Program-made: the position numbers and the translations under genes | Part shown: positions 1 to 7,062 of the stretch, one piece after another | Position numbering within the stretch: the stretch's first letter is position 1 | How the letters are laid out: every line of letters starts with the position of its first letter | Source: Geobacillus thermocatenulatus | GTDB taxonomy: Bacteria > Bacillota > Bacilli > Bacillales > Anoxybacillaceae | Length of the DNA: 64,000 nt | Direction: 5' to 3' | Assembly: GCF_002217655.1 (NCBI RefSeq) | Contig: NZ_NEWK01000001.1 | Coordinates: forward strand, 196,001 to 260,000 | Notes under the pieces: generated by a model | The model's database searches: none | Seen by the model: the letters and a program-made list of their open reading frames with translations, nothing else | Told to the model about the DNA's origin: nothing

Positions 1-507
1 CTCGAGCGGTTGGAAGGCACAGTCGGACACATTCGTCAAGACGTATCGCAGCTGCAACAAGATGTATCACAACTTCAGAAGGATGTCACCCAGCTGCAAC
101 AAGGCCAACAGACATTAGAAACCACGGTTTCCCAAATTCAAAAGGACGTTGCCCAGCTCCAAGAAGGGCAGAAGGCGTTGCAGCGTGATGTCGCCCAACT
201 GCAAGAAGGCCAACGGACATTGGAAACGACGGTTTCCCAAATCCAAAAAGACATCACCCAGCTGCAACAAGGCCAACAAACACTAGAACACGAGATGGCC
301 GGCATGAAGCAAATGCAAGAGCGAATCCTCGAAGAGCTGCGCATTTCCAAACACAATCAATCCCTCATTTTAAACGATGTCACGAGCATCAGAAAATCCG
401 TCGATGTCACCGTCTCGTACCTGCAGCGCCGATCCGATGTGATGTTCGACAAACTGATCGATCACGAAAAAGAAATCTTGAATCTGAAATCAAAAATGCC
501 AAACTAA
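1..507 (+). CDS. Coiled-coil protein, 5' end outside window
   Basis: The frame is open from the first base, so the true start lies upstream; a TTG at 10 is only the first possible start inside the window. The product is almost entirely heptad-type coiled coil rich in Q, L, D and V (DVSQLQQ, DVAQLQEGQ). Two copies of a 105-nt unit (79-183 and 184-288) encode 35-residue repeats. The last 60 residues are a different helical segment with basic and acidic residues. No catalytic motif is visible. It resembles the phage-tail-like or t-SNARE-like coiled-coil hypothetical proteins common in Bacillaceae; function is unknown. Confidence 0.7.
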   Translation, partial: LERLEGTVGHIRQDVSQLQQDVSQLQKDVTQLQQGQQTLETTVSQIQKDVAQLQEGQKALQRDVAQLQEGQRTLETTVSQIQKDITQLQQGQQTLEHEMAGMKQMQERILEELRISKHNQSLILNDVTSIRKSVDVTVSYLQRRSDVMFDKLIDHEKEILNLKSKMPN

Positions 508-508
508 G

Positions 509-530
509 TCCCGAAAAGGGGCTGTTTTTT
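509..530 (+). terminator. Weak intrinsic terminator
   Basis: A short CCC/GGG(G) stem around a GAAAA loop is followed by TTTTTT immediately after the coiled-coil gene. The stem is only 3-4 bp, so efficiency is uncertain. Confidence 0.4.
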
Positions 531-589
531 ATGCCCATATGCATCGGCGCATCGGCGCAGCTGCGGTTGCACCGATGCGCGGGGGCATA
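530..589. repeat. Imperfect 60-bp inverted repeat
   Basis: Outer arms TATGCCC and GGGGGCATA and inner arms GCATCGG and CCGATGC can fold into one long interrupted hairpin between the coiled-coil gene and galU. CGCATCGG is also tandemly repeated inside the left arm. No T-run follows, so it is not a standard terminator; it could be a processing or attenuation hairpin for galU, or an insertion scar. Confidence 0.5.
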
Positions 590-622
590 AGGGCCGACTA
601 TACATAGGGGGTTACGTACTAC

Positions 623-1507
623 ATGAAAAAAGTACGCAAAGCGATCATCCCCGCGGCGGGCTTAGGCACCCGCTTCCTCCCGGCGACAAAGGCGATGCCG
701 AAGGAGATGCTGCCGATTGTCGACAAGCCGACGATCCAATACATCGTCGAAGAAGCGATCGCATCCGGCATTGAAGATATTATTATCGTCACGGGGAAAG
801 GAAAACGCGCGATCGAGGACCATTTCGACAACGCTTTTGAGCTTGAACAAAACTTAATTCAAAAAGGCAAATACGACTTACTCGAAAAAGTAAAAGAACC
901 ATCGAAAGTCGACATTCACTACATTCGCCAAAAAGAACCGAAAGGGCTCGGTCACGCCGTCTGGTGTGCGCGCAACTTTATCGGCGACGAACCGTTTGCC
1001 GTTCTGCTTGGTGACGACATCGTCCAAGCGGAAACACCGTGCTTAAAACAATTAATTGACCAATATGAACAAACTCTCAGTTCCGTTATTGGTGTCAAAA
1101 GAGTGTCTGATAACGAAACGCACCGTTACGGCATCATCGATCCAATTGAACAACACGGACGCCGTTACCAAGTCCGCCAATTCGTCGAAAAACCAGCACC
1201 AGGCACCGCGCCATCCAACTTAGCAATTATGGGAAGATACATACTTACACCGGAAATCTTTCTATTCCTTGAAAAACAAGAAGCCGGCGCTGGCGGCGAA
1301 ATCCAGCTCACCGACGCGATTCAAAAACTCAACGAAATCCAACGCGTCTTCGCCTACGAATTTGAAGGCAAGCGCTACGACGTCGGCGAAAAGCTCGGAT
1401 TTATCCAAACGACGATTGAGTTTGCGTTGCAGCATGATGAATTAAGAGAAGACCTTATTCAATTCATGGAGAAAATATTAAACGATGTGAAAGTGAAAGA
1501 GAAATAA
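623..1507 (+). CDS. galU: UTP--glucose-1-phosphate uridylyltransferase (copy 1)
   Basis: The 294-residue product makes UDP-glucose from UTP and glucose 1-phosphate in the cytoplasm. The nucleotide-binding signature [17 protein letters not shown] is at residues 13-29; the FVEKP and YDVGEKLGF motifs of the GalU/GtaB family are also present. Length matches the family. A full second copy with nearly the same protein lies at 26001-26888 but differs at many third codon positions, so the two are old paralogs or one was acquired. This copy heads the polysaccharide locus and is followed after 15 nt by a sugar transferase gene, suggesting joint transcription. Confidence 0.95.
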   Translation: MKKVRKAIIPAAGLGTRFLPATKAMPKEMLPIVDKPTIQYIVEEAIASGIEDIIIVTGKGKRAIEDHFDNAFELEQNLIQKGKYDLLEKVKEPSKVDIHYIRQKEPKGLGHAVWCARNFIGDEPFAVLLGDDIVQAETPCLKQLIDQYEQTLSSVIGVKRVSDNETHRYGIIDPIEQHGRRYQVRQFVEKPAPGTAPSNLAIMGRYILTPEIFLFLEKQEAGAGGEIQLTDAIQKLNEIQRVFAYEFEGKRYDVGEKLGFIQTTIEFALQHDELREDLIQFMEKILNDVKVKEK

Positions 1508-1522
1508 GAGGGGGATGAAAAG

Positions 1523-2176
1523 TTGGCGAAGCCAGGGGGGACTGCGACTATTGAAGCCACCCGTCACCATCGAGTGGCCGTAAACGATAAAAAAGGATAT
1601 TTAATTGCCAAGCGAATCATGGATATATGCGGAGCGCTAATAGGACTTATTTGTTTATCATGGCTATTTCTTATTGTCGCGCTCCTTATTAAACTAGAAG
1701 ATCCAAAAGGACCTGTATTTTTTAAACAAGTCCGCGTTGGCAAAGACGGAAAAGAGTTTTATATGTACAAATTCCGCTCGATGGTAACCAACGCGGAAGA
1801 ACTGCTAGAATCTCTGCTTCATTTAAATGAAGTAAGCGGTGCAATGTTCAAAATGAAAGATGACCCTCGTATCACGAAAGTAGGGAAGTTCATTCGCAAA
1901 ACGAGCATTGACGAACTTCCGCAATTATGGAATGTATTAAAAGGGGACATGAGTTTAGTCGGACCACGACCACCGTTGCCAAGGGAAGTAGCACAGTATA
2001 CGGAGTATGACAAGCAACGATTGCTTGTGACACCAGGATGTACAGGGCTTTGGCAAGTGAGCGGGAGAAATGATTTAGGATTTGCTGAAATGGTTGAGTT
2101 AGATTTGAAATATATTCGTGAAAGATCACTGTTATATGATATTAAAATAATGATTAGACCGAATAGTGCTTATTAA
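1523..2176 (+). CDS. Undecaprenyl-phosphate sugar-1-phosphate transferase
   Basis: This 217-residue bacterial sugar transferase (PF02397) would start exopolysaccharide repeat-unit assembly by moving a sugar phosphate from a UDP-sugar to undecaprenyl phosphate at the inner membrane. Seen: one hydrophobic segment at about residues 33-58, the KFRSM motif, the TSIDELPQLWNVLKGDMSLVG motif and a PRPP turn, and GLWQVSGR. A TTG start at 1523 is preceded by AGGGGGATG. The C-terminus (IKIMIRPNSAY) is a few residues shorter than usual and may carry a small deletion. The genes expected next (glycosyltransferases, polymerase) are missing or broken. Confidence 0.88.
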   Translation: MAKPGGTATIEATRHHRVAVNDKKGYLIAKRIMDICGALIGLICLSWLFLIVALLIKLEDPKGPVFFKQVRVGKDGKEFYMYKFRSMVTNAEELLESLLHLNEVSGAMFKMKDDPRITKVGKFIRKTSIDELPQLWNVLKGDMSLVGPRPPLPREVAQYTEYDKQRLLVTPGCTGLWQVSGRNDLGFAEMVELDLKYIRERSLLYDIKIMIRPNSAY

Positions 2177-2192
2177 GCTAAATAGAAAATTA

Positions 2193-2508
2193 GGTTAATT
2201 CCTTACATAAAACAAGCCTTGATAAAATTCTTCATCTCATTAATGTTTAAAAAAGGGGAAATGGGTTTGGTTGAACCGAGATCAGTGATTGCAGAAGAAC
2301 TAAAGAAGTACGGCATGGAAGTTTCACAATTTTTATCAGTAAAGCCAAGAATTGCGGGCTATGGTAGGTAAGCGGAAGAAGTGAGGTCGGGTATCCTGAG
2401 AGAGTAGACGTGGAATTATTTTATGTATATAATCAATCGTTGTTTTTAGATATAGTGATTCTCGTAAAAACAGTGTTCATGGTCCTTTTAAGAAAGGGAG
2501 CTTATTGA
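2193..2508 (+). pseudogene. Second sugar transferase, frameshifted remnant
   Basis: Reading through two frameshifts restores the C-terminal half of a PF02397 sugar transferase: KTSLDKILHLINV in one frame, then FKKGEMGLVEPRSVIAEELK with SVKPRIAGYG, then VSGRSEVGYPERVDVELF ending in RKGAY and TGA at 2506-2508. One base is missing near 2247 and a small deletion lies near 2365. The N-terminal half and membrane anchor are absent. No start codon or ribosome binding site is present, so it is dead. Confidence 0.8.
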
Positions 2509-2526
2509 TTATAGGGGAAAGTATGT

Positions 2527-2984
2527 ATGTCTGATAAAAAAAGATTATTTGAAAACTTTCTATCTTTAGCAACTTTGCAAGGGCTAAATTATATACTTCC
2601 TTTGCTTACACTACCCTACTTAGTGAGGGTTTTAGGTCCAGACAACTACGGATTAGTGGCGTTTGCTCAATCATTTATTCAGTTTTTTATTATTTTAGTT
2701 GACTATGGATTTAATCTGTCTGCTACAAATCAAATTGCGATTTATAGAGACAATAAAAAAAAAGAGTTGAAAGTATTTTCAGTACTGTTATGACTATTAA
2801 GTTATTCTTTATGATGATAAGTTTCTTTATACTTTGTTTATTGATCTTGCTATTCCCAAAATTTCAAAACCATAAACTAGTATATATAGTAACATTCGGA
2901 ATGGTTATCGGTAATGTTCTTTTCCCTATTTGGTTTTTTCAAGGAATGGAAAAAATGAGGTATATTACTATTCTGAATATCATT
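2527..2984 (+). pseudogene. Polysaccharide flippase (Wzx/MATE-like), truncated and frameshifted
   Basis: The first 88 residues from the ATG at 2527 read FENFLSLATLQGLNYILPLL and continue with LPYLVRVLGPDNYGLVAFAQ, typical of the N-terminus of O-antigen/exopolysaccharide flippases. The frame then stops at 2791 after a one-base deletion near 2775, and the protein resumes in the next frame (MTIKLFFMMISFFIL to GMEKMRYITILNII) before ending abruptly at 2984. Only about 150 of the usual ~480 residues remain. The break coincides with the left inverted repeat of the element at 2985-3154. A low-GC gene, as usual for such loci. Confidence 0.85.
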
Positions 2985-3154
2985 CCTGAATCCGTGATAA
3001 AGACGCGTTCAAAGCTGCCAAGAAAACTGGATCAATCAACAAAATATTGCACTCGGGGTTCTTCACCTAATAGGTGAACATTCGAAATGGAGTCGAAGTC
3101 TCGACACGATTGGGTTTCCCAGCATTTTTGATGCACTTCTGTCACGGATTCAGG
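2985..3154. mobile_element. 170-bp element with 13-bp terminal inverted repeats
   Basis: CCTGAATCCGTGA (2985-2997) and its exact reverse complement (3142-3154) bound a 170-bp stretch with no coding capacity. It contains an internal palindrome TTCACCTAATAGGTGAA (3062-3078). Flippase similarity stops at the left repeat and phosphoglucomutase similarity starts right after the right one, so the element marks a deletion joint. It is best read as a non-autonomous or internally deleted insertion sequence; the parental family is not recognised and no target duplication is seen. Confidence 0.6.
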
Positions 3155-3882
3155 TATCACAAAAGCAGGCAAAAGCAATCTTGCCGAAAAACGGTGTTGT
3201 TGTGAAAACGATCGTGACGTCCGAAATCGGCCGCGCGATTGCCGAGCATTATGGTTTGCCAACGATCGATACGTTGACTGGGTTTAAATTTATTGGCGAG
3301 AAGATTAACGAGTTTGAACGGACGAAAGAATACACGTTCCAATTCGGTTATGAAGAAAGCTATGGCTATTTAATCGGCGACTTTGTCCGCGACAAAGATG
3401 CGGTGCAATCGGCGATTTTTGCCGCGGAAGTAGCGGCTTATTATAAAACGCAGGGAAAAACATTGTATGAAGGGTTATTAGAGATTTTTGAAAAGTACGG
3501 CTACTATCGTGAATCATTACGTTCGCTAACGTTAAAAGGAAAAGACGGCGCCGAGCAAATCGCGAACATTTTAGCGGCCTTCCGCAAAGAACCGCCGAAA
3601 GAAATCGCTGGCGTTGCCGTTGTCGCGATCGAAGACTATTTAACAAGCAAGCGCACCATTGTCACGACAGGGGAAGAACAGGCGATTGACTTGCCTCGTT
3701 CAAACGTGTTGAAATATCATCTTGCGAATGGCGCATGGTTCTGCTTGCGTCCATCAGGCACAGAGCCGAAAGCGAAGTTTTACTTTGGCGTGAGAGGAAC
3801 ATCGTTACAAGAGAGCGAAGAACTTGTTGCCGCATTAGAAAACGCCGTAATGGCTATGGTCCATCAAATCGTTAATGCATAA
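3155..3882 (+). pseudogene. pgcA: Phosphoglucomutase, C-terminal fragment
   Basis: About 240 residues match the C-terminal part of PgcA-type alpha-phosphoglucomutases (usually ~580 residues), which interconvert glucose 6- and 1-phosphate. Recognisable are [20 protein letters not shown], the sugar-binding loop [12 protein letters not shown] and the phosphate-binding [15 protein letters not shown] near the end. The catalytic serine loop and metal-binding domain are missing, so no mutase activity is expected even if the TTG at 3181 is used. The 5' part was lost at the inverted-repeat element. galE follows after 14 nt. Confidence 0.88.
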
Positions 3883-3896
3883 TTGGGGGATGGTAT

Positions 3897-4868
3897 ATGA
3901 TTCTCGTTGTCGGCGGAGCCGGTTATATCGGCAGTCATTTAGTAAAAGAGTTAGTGGAAAAAGAGCAAGTGATCGTGCTTGATAACTTATCGACTGGCCA
4001 TCGCTATTTAGTGGATGACCGCGCGGTGTTTGTGCAAGGGGATTTAGGGAACAAAGCGGATCTTGAACCGATTTTTGAAAAATACCCGATTCAAGCCGTC
4101 ATGCATTTTGCGGCGAACAGTTTAGTCGGCGAATCGGTGGTGAATCCGCTGAAATATTATCAAAACAACGTTGCCGCTACATTAACATTACTAGAAACGA
4201 TGCTGAAATATAATGTAAAAAACTTTATTTTCTCATCAACCGCGGCGACGTATGGAATTCCGAATGTCGAATTGATTACGGAAGATTGCCCAACAAATCC
4301 AATTAATCCGTACGGCCGCTCAAAGTTGATGATCGAACAAATTTTAGCGGATTTTGCTTCTGCGTATGGTTTGAACTATGTCGTCCTTCGCTACTTTAAC
4401 GCGGCTGGAGCGCACGAGTCGGGGGAAATTGGCGAAGACCATAACCCGGAAACGCATTTAATTCCGCTTGTCTTGCAGCATTTGTTAGGCCAGCGCGACA
4501 AAATTTCCGTTTTCGGCACGGACTATGATACACCCGATGGGACATGCATTCGTGACTATATCCATGTCACCGACTTAGCGAAGGCGCATATTTTAGCGCT
4601 GGAAGCATTGTTGTCAGGCAAAAAGAAAACCGCTGTTTATAACCTTGGCAACGGCTTAGGCTATTCCGTGAAAGAAGTGATTGAAACATGTGAGAAAGTA
4701 ACCGGCTGCAAAGCGGTCATTGAATATACCGACCGCCGCCCGGGCGACCCAGCGCGCCTTGTTGCATCCTCGCAAAAAATTTATGAAGAACTTGGATGGA
4801 AAGCGGAATATTCGTTAGAACAAATCATCGAAAGCGCGTGGAAATGGTATCAGCGGAAAGGACGATGA
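3897..4868 (+). CDS. galE: UDP-glucose 4-epimerase
   Basis: The 323-residue enzyme interconverts UDP-glucose and UDP-galactose. Seen: the NAD-binding GGAGYIGS at residues 6-13, the catalytic serine in FSSTAATYG and tyrosine in NPYGRSKLMIEQ (the YxxxK pair), and RYFNAAGAHESGEIGE. Length matches short Gram-positive GalE proteins. An ATG start with GGGGGATGGTAT upstream lies 14 nt after the pgcA fragment. It supplies UDP-galactose for surface polymers together with the upstream galU. A 47-bp scar of a second galE copy lies at 5961-6007. Confidence 0.95.
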   Translation: MILVVGGAGYIGSHLVKELVEKEQVIVLDNLSTGHRYLVDDRAVFVQGDLGNKADLEPIFEKYPIQAVMHFAANSLVGESVVNPLKYYQNNVAATLTLLETMLKYNVKNFIFSSTAATYGIPNVELITEDCPTNPINPYGRSKLMIEQILADFASAYGLNYVVLRYFNAAGAHESGEIGEDHNPETHLIPLVLQHLLGQRDKISVFGTDYDTPDGTCIRDYIHVTDLAKAHILALEALLSGKKKTAVYNLGNGLGYSVKEVIETCEKVTGCKAVIEYTDRRPGDPARLVASSQKIYEELGWKAEYSLEQIIESAWKWYQRKGR

Positions 4869-4871
4869 TTA

Positions 4872-4900
4872 GGCCACCCCTTGGTGGGGCGGTTTATTTA
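4872..4900 (+). terminator. Terminator after galE
   Basis: An 8-bp stem with one mismatch (GCCACCCC / GGGGCGGT, loop TTGGT) is followed by TTTATTTAT, four bases after the galE stop. Confidence 0.6.
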
Positions 4901-5021
4901 TAGGCATTTTCTATATACAGCGGTTTCCCTAATGAAATGAGTGCAAGAAAATTCTTTAAGGTGTAAAATATAATTACAATACCGTTTTAAAAGGGAGAGG
5001 AAAGGTATATTGGAAGGGAAT

Positions 5022-5300
5022 ATGGAAAAGAGACCCTTCAATGTTTATTGTAATTCCATTAGTTTAAGTATGACTCTTCATGATATTATCCTTAATCTTC
5101 AACAGCAATCGCCCGATGAGAATATATACCTCGGAAAGGTTACTATGAGCCCACAACACGCCAAACAATTTGCCTATTTGTTATTGAATTACATTAAGCA
5201 GTATGAAGAGATATTCGGTGAAATCCCTTCCCCGCCAAGCGAGGAAAAGATTCAGGAACTTTCGCAATTAGGTATTATTGGTGTGAAGAGTGAGCAATAA
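5022..5300 (+). CDS. DUF3467 family protein
   Basis: This 92-residue protein shows the DUF3467 pattern: N-terminal VYCNSISLSMTLHDIIL, a central VTMSPQHAKQFAYLLLNYIK and KYEE-like YEEIFGEIP. The family is small, widespread and uncharacterised. ATG at 5022 is preferred (GGAAGGG five bases upstream); a TTG at 5010 with GGGAGAGG upstream is the alternative. A TATAAT box lies at 4969-4974. The stop overlaps the next start (TAATG), so translation is coupled to the PBECR-like gene, and the three small genes look like one operon. Confidence 0.8.
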   Translation: MEKRPFNVYCNSISLSMTLHDIILNLQQQSPDENIYLGKVTMSPQHAKQFAYLLLNYIKQYEEIFGEIPSPPSEEKIQELSQLGIIGVKSEQ

Positions 5301-5695
5301 TGGAAGGTAACAAGATCAATACAGACTACATATTTATAACTGAGGACCCTCTAGGCAGAGAGGTTCGGCTTAAAAGCACAACATGGAATTATCATATTGT
5401 TGGTGGGGATCATACAAGGGAAGAGTTTATAGGCCAAGAAGATATGGTCAAGAGCGTCATTCAAGATCCTTGTTTTATATTGCCAAATAATCCGGACGAT
5501 CAGCATGATACAAGACAAAAATATATAGATCTTGTACAATTGCCTAAGTTTAAGTCGCTAAAGGCGTTGGTCGTTATTGTCGACCATGAAAATGAAGCGT
5601 ATGGTGACGTTGTTACCGTCATCGCCAAAAGCAGGTTAAACCAAGAGACAGGAGGTGCGATTTATGTTCGTCCAAAATTTACAGGAAAACGTTAA
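5300..5695 (+). CDS. PBECR-like putative nuclease/toxin
   Basis: The 131-residue product has the pattern of PBECR-type domains (barnase-EndoU-colicin E5/D-RelE-like fold): W-x2-H and a second H in STTWNYHIVGGDHTREEF, then V-x2-I-x-DPC, a D-x-R-x2-Y motif (HDTRQKYIDL), and the final strand pair ALVVIVDH and YGDVVTVIAKSR. Such domains are RNase-like in several toxins, but no activity is proven here. It overlaps the DUF3467 gene by one base and the DUF2283 gene by 32 bases. Toxin-antitoxin membership is an inference from size and coupling. Confidence 0.6.
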   Translation: MEGNKINTDYIFITEDPLGREVRLKSTTWNYHIVGGDHTREEFIGQEDMVKSVIQDPCFILPNNPDDQHDTRQKYIDLVQLPKFKSLKALVVIVDHENEAYGDVVTVIAKSRLNQETGGAIYVRPKFTGKR

Positions 5696-5921
5696 ATACT
5701 CCTATGACTATGATCACGATGTTCTTTATATTTATTTGGGCGAACCAAAAGTGTCGTACGATGACGAAGCAGCTCCTGGTGTGTTTATCCGGTTTTCTGA
5801 AGAGGATGAGGTCATTACTGGCATTGTGATTATGGACTACAAGAAGCGGGATATTGAGCGTATCAAGAAGTTTATACCGGTGAATATTAATTTTCATACG
5901 ATTAACGAACAAATCCATTAG
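5664..5921 (+). CDS. DUF2283 family protein
   Basis: This 85-residue protein has the DUF2283 pattern of short beta-strands: YSYDYDHDVLYIYLGEP, GVFIRFSEEDEVITGIVIMD and a C-terminal helix. The ATG at 5664 is chosen because GGAGGT lies seven bases upstream (5651-5656); the gene thus begins inside the preceding one. DUF2283 proteins often sit beside small toxin-like genes, so a partner or antitoxin role is possible but unproven. Confidence 0.75.
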   Translation: MFVQNLQENVKYSYDYDHDVLYIYLGEPKVSYDDEAAPGVFIRFSEEDEVITGIVIMDYKKRDIERIKKFIPVNINFHTINEQIH

Positions 5922-6353
5922 TTTTGGCCGATTTTGCCTCTGGAATGGATTCCACTATATCATCCTTCGCTACTTTAATGCGGCTGGGGCGCACGAGCCG
6001 GGGGCAAAGCGGTTCTATTTTCTAGAGCTTAAGTGCACTGGATGGGAGCCGTATTTGACATAAACATTAGGACTTGATTTTATGCAAAGGTTGCAAAATA
6101 TGAGGTGCAACATTTGATTGAACAATTGAAACAAACGCGCATTATCTCCTCCTGAATGGGGGGGCAGGGCTGATGTTTGATGCAAAACGAACACAACCGT
6201 TCTGCGCAGCCGCGGAACTTCAAGGCATAAAAAGATGGTTTGCCAGTTTCGAAAATTCTCTTTTCTGGTTAAGGGTATGGAGAACGAAACAGCGAAGGGA
6301 AAAGGTTTTTCCAAGGGATCTCCCCCTTCCCCGTGATGCGGGTGGGAGGGGGA
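5922..6353. other. Gene-free stretch with galE scar and hairpin
   Basis: No credible gene is visible in these 432 bases. They hold a 47-bp galE relic (5961-6007) and, at the right end, a long imperfect inverted repeat GATC-CCCCCTTCCC / TGGGAGGGGGATC (6319-6355) that abuts the stop of the acetyltransferase gene and may end its transcript, although the T-run is poor. Confidence 0.5.
5961..6007 (+). repeat. 47-bp relic of galE
   Basis: The sequence is about 85-90 percent identical to galE positions 4382-4428, the part encoding VLRYFNAAGAHES. It lies 1.1 kb after the galE stop on the same strand, with no other galE sequence around it. Confidence 0.75.
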
Positions 6354-6806
6354 TCAAATGTATTTTATCATCGCCGTTTCATCGCAACAGTCGAGTTTCG
6401 GGCAGTTGACGCAATCAATCCACACTTTTTCCGGCAGTGTTGATTTGTCCACGATCTCAAACCCGCATTTTCGAAAAAACTCGACTTGGTAAGTAAAGGA
6501 TATTAACCGCTTCACCCCGAGTCTGGCCGCTTCGTCGGCAATATGGTCGACGAGCAGGCGGCCGATTCCTTTCCCCATATGGTCGGGAGATACGACGAGC
6601 GAACGCACTTCCCCGAGATCTTGCCCTAGGATATGCAGCCCAGCAGTGCCGACGATTTGGCCGTTCTCCTTGGCGACATACATGCATTGCAAGTGCTGGT
6701 AGATGGACAGCAGCGAGCGAGGCAACACCAATCCTTTTTCCGCATAGTGTTGGATGAGTGCGTGCATGTCTTTGACATCGCTCGTGACGGCATGGTCGAT
6801 TTGCAT
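6354..6806 (-). CDS. GNAT N-acetyltransferase, ArgA-like
   Basis: This 150-residue single GNAT domain has the acetyl-CoA loop as VSPDHMGKGIGRLLVDH (about residues 72-88) and the beta-4/beta-5 segment RLISFTYQVEFFRKCGFEI. The tail VWIDCVNCPKLDCCDETAM carries four cysteines and is typical of the stand-alone ArgA-like N-acetyltransferases of Firmicutes and clostridia, which acetylate the amino group of glutamate or a similar substrate. It stands alone between a gene-free stretch and the DUF262 gene, on the opposite strand to both neighbours. The exact substrate is uncertain. Confidence 0.8.
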   Translation of the reverse strand: MQIDHAVTSDVKDMHALIQHYAEKGLVLPRSLLSIYQHLQCMYVAKENGQIVGTAGLHILGQDLGEVRSLVVSPDHMGKGIGRLLVDHIADEAARLGVKRLISFTYQVEFFRKCGFEIVDKSTLPEKVWIDCVNCPKLDCCDETAMIKYI

Positions 6807-7062
6807 TTGGATCCCTCGCGATCAGTCGTCATTGTATGTTTATAAATATACAATATTTTGCGTTTATATTCAATCACGAATTTTCGTTGGCTGGGGGATG
6901 TTTCTGCCAAACGCTTCGCGGCAGGAAGAGGAAAAAGAATGCCATTGTCGAAAGAATAAAGTGTTTTTTGGAAAGCAACAGGAATATGCATTGGATGATG
7001 GCATATTGGTCGATTGAATCGTATGGAAGTGTAGGGTTTTTCATGAAACGAGGGGGAAGGAT
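6807..7062. other. Divergent intergenic region
   Basis: This spacer separates the minus-strand acetyltransferase from the plus-strand DUF262 gene and is AT-rich near 6836-6880, where promoters in both directions could lie. GAGGGGGAAGG (7049-7059) is the ribosome binding site for the DUF262 gene. No coding signal was found. Confidence 0.4.
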
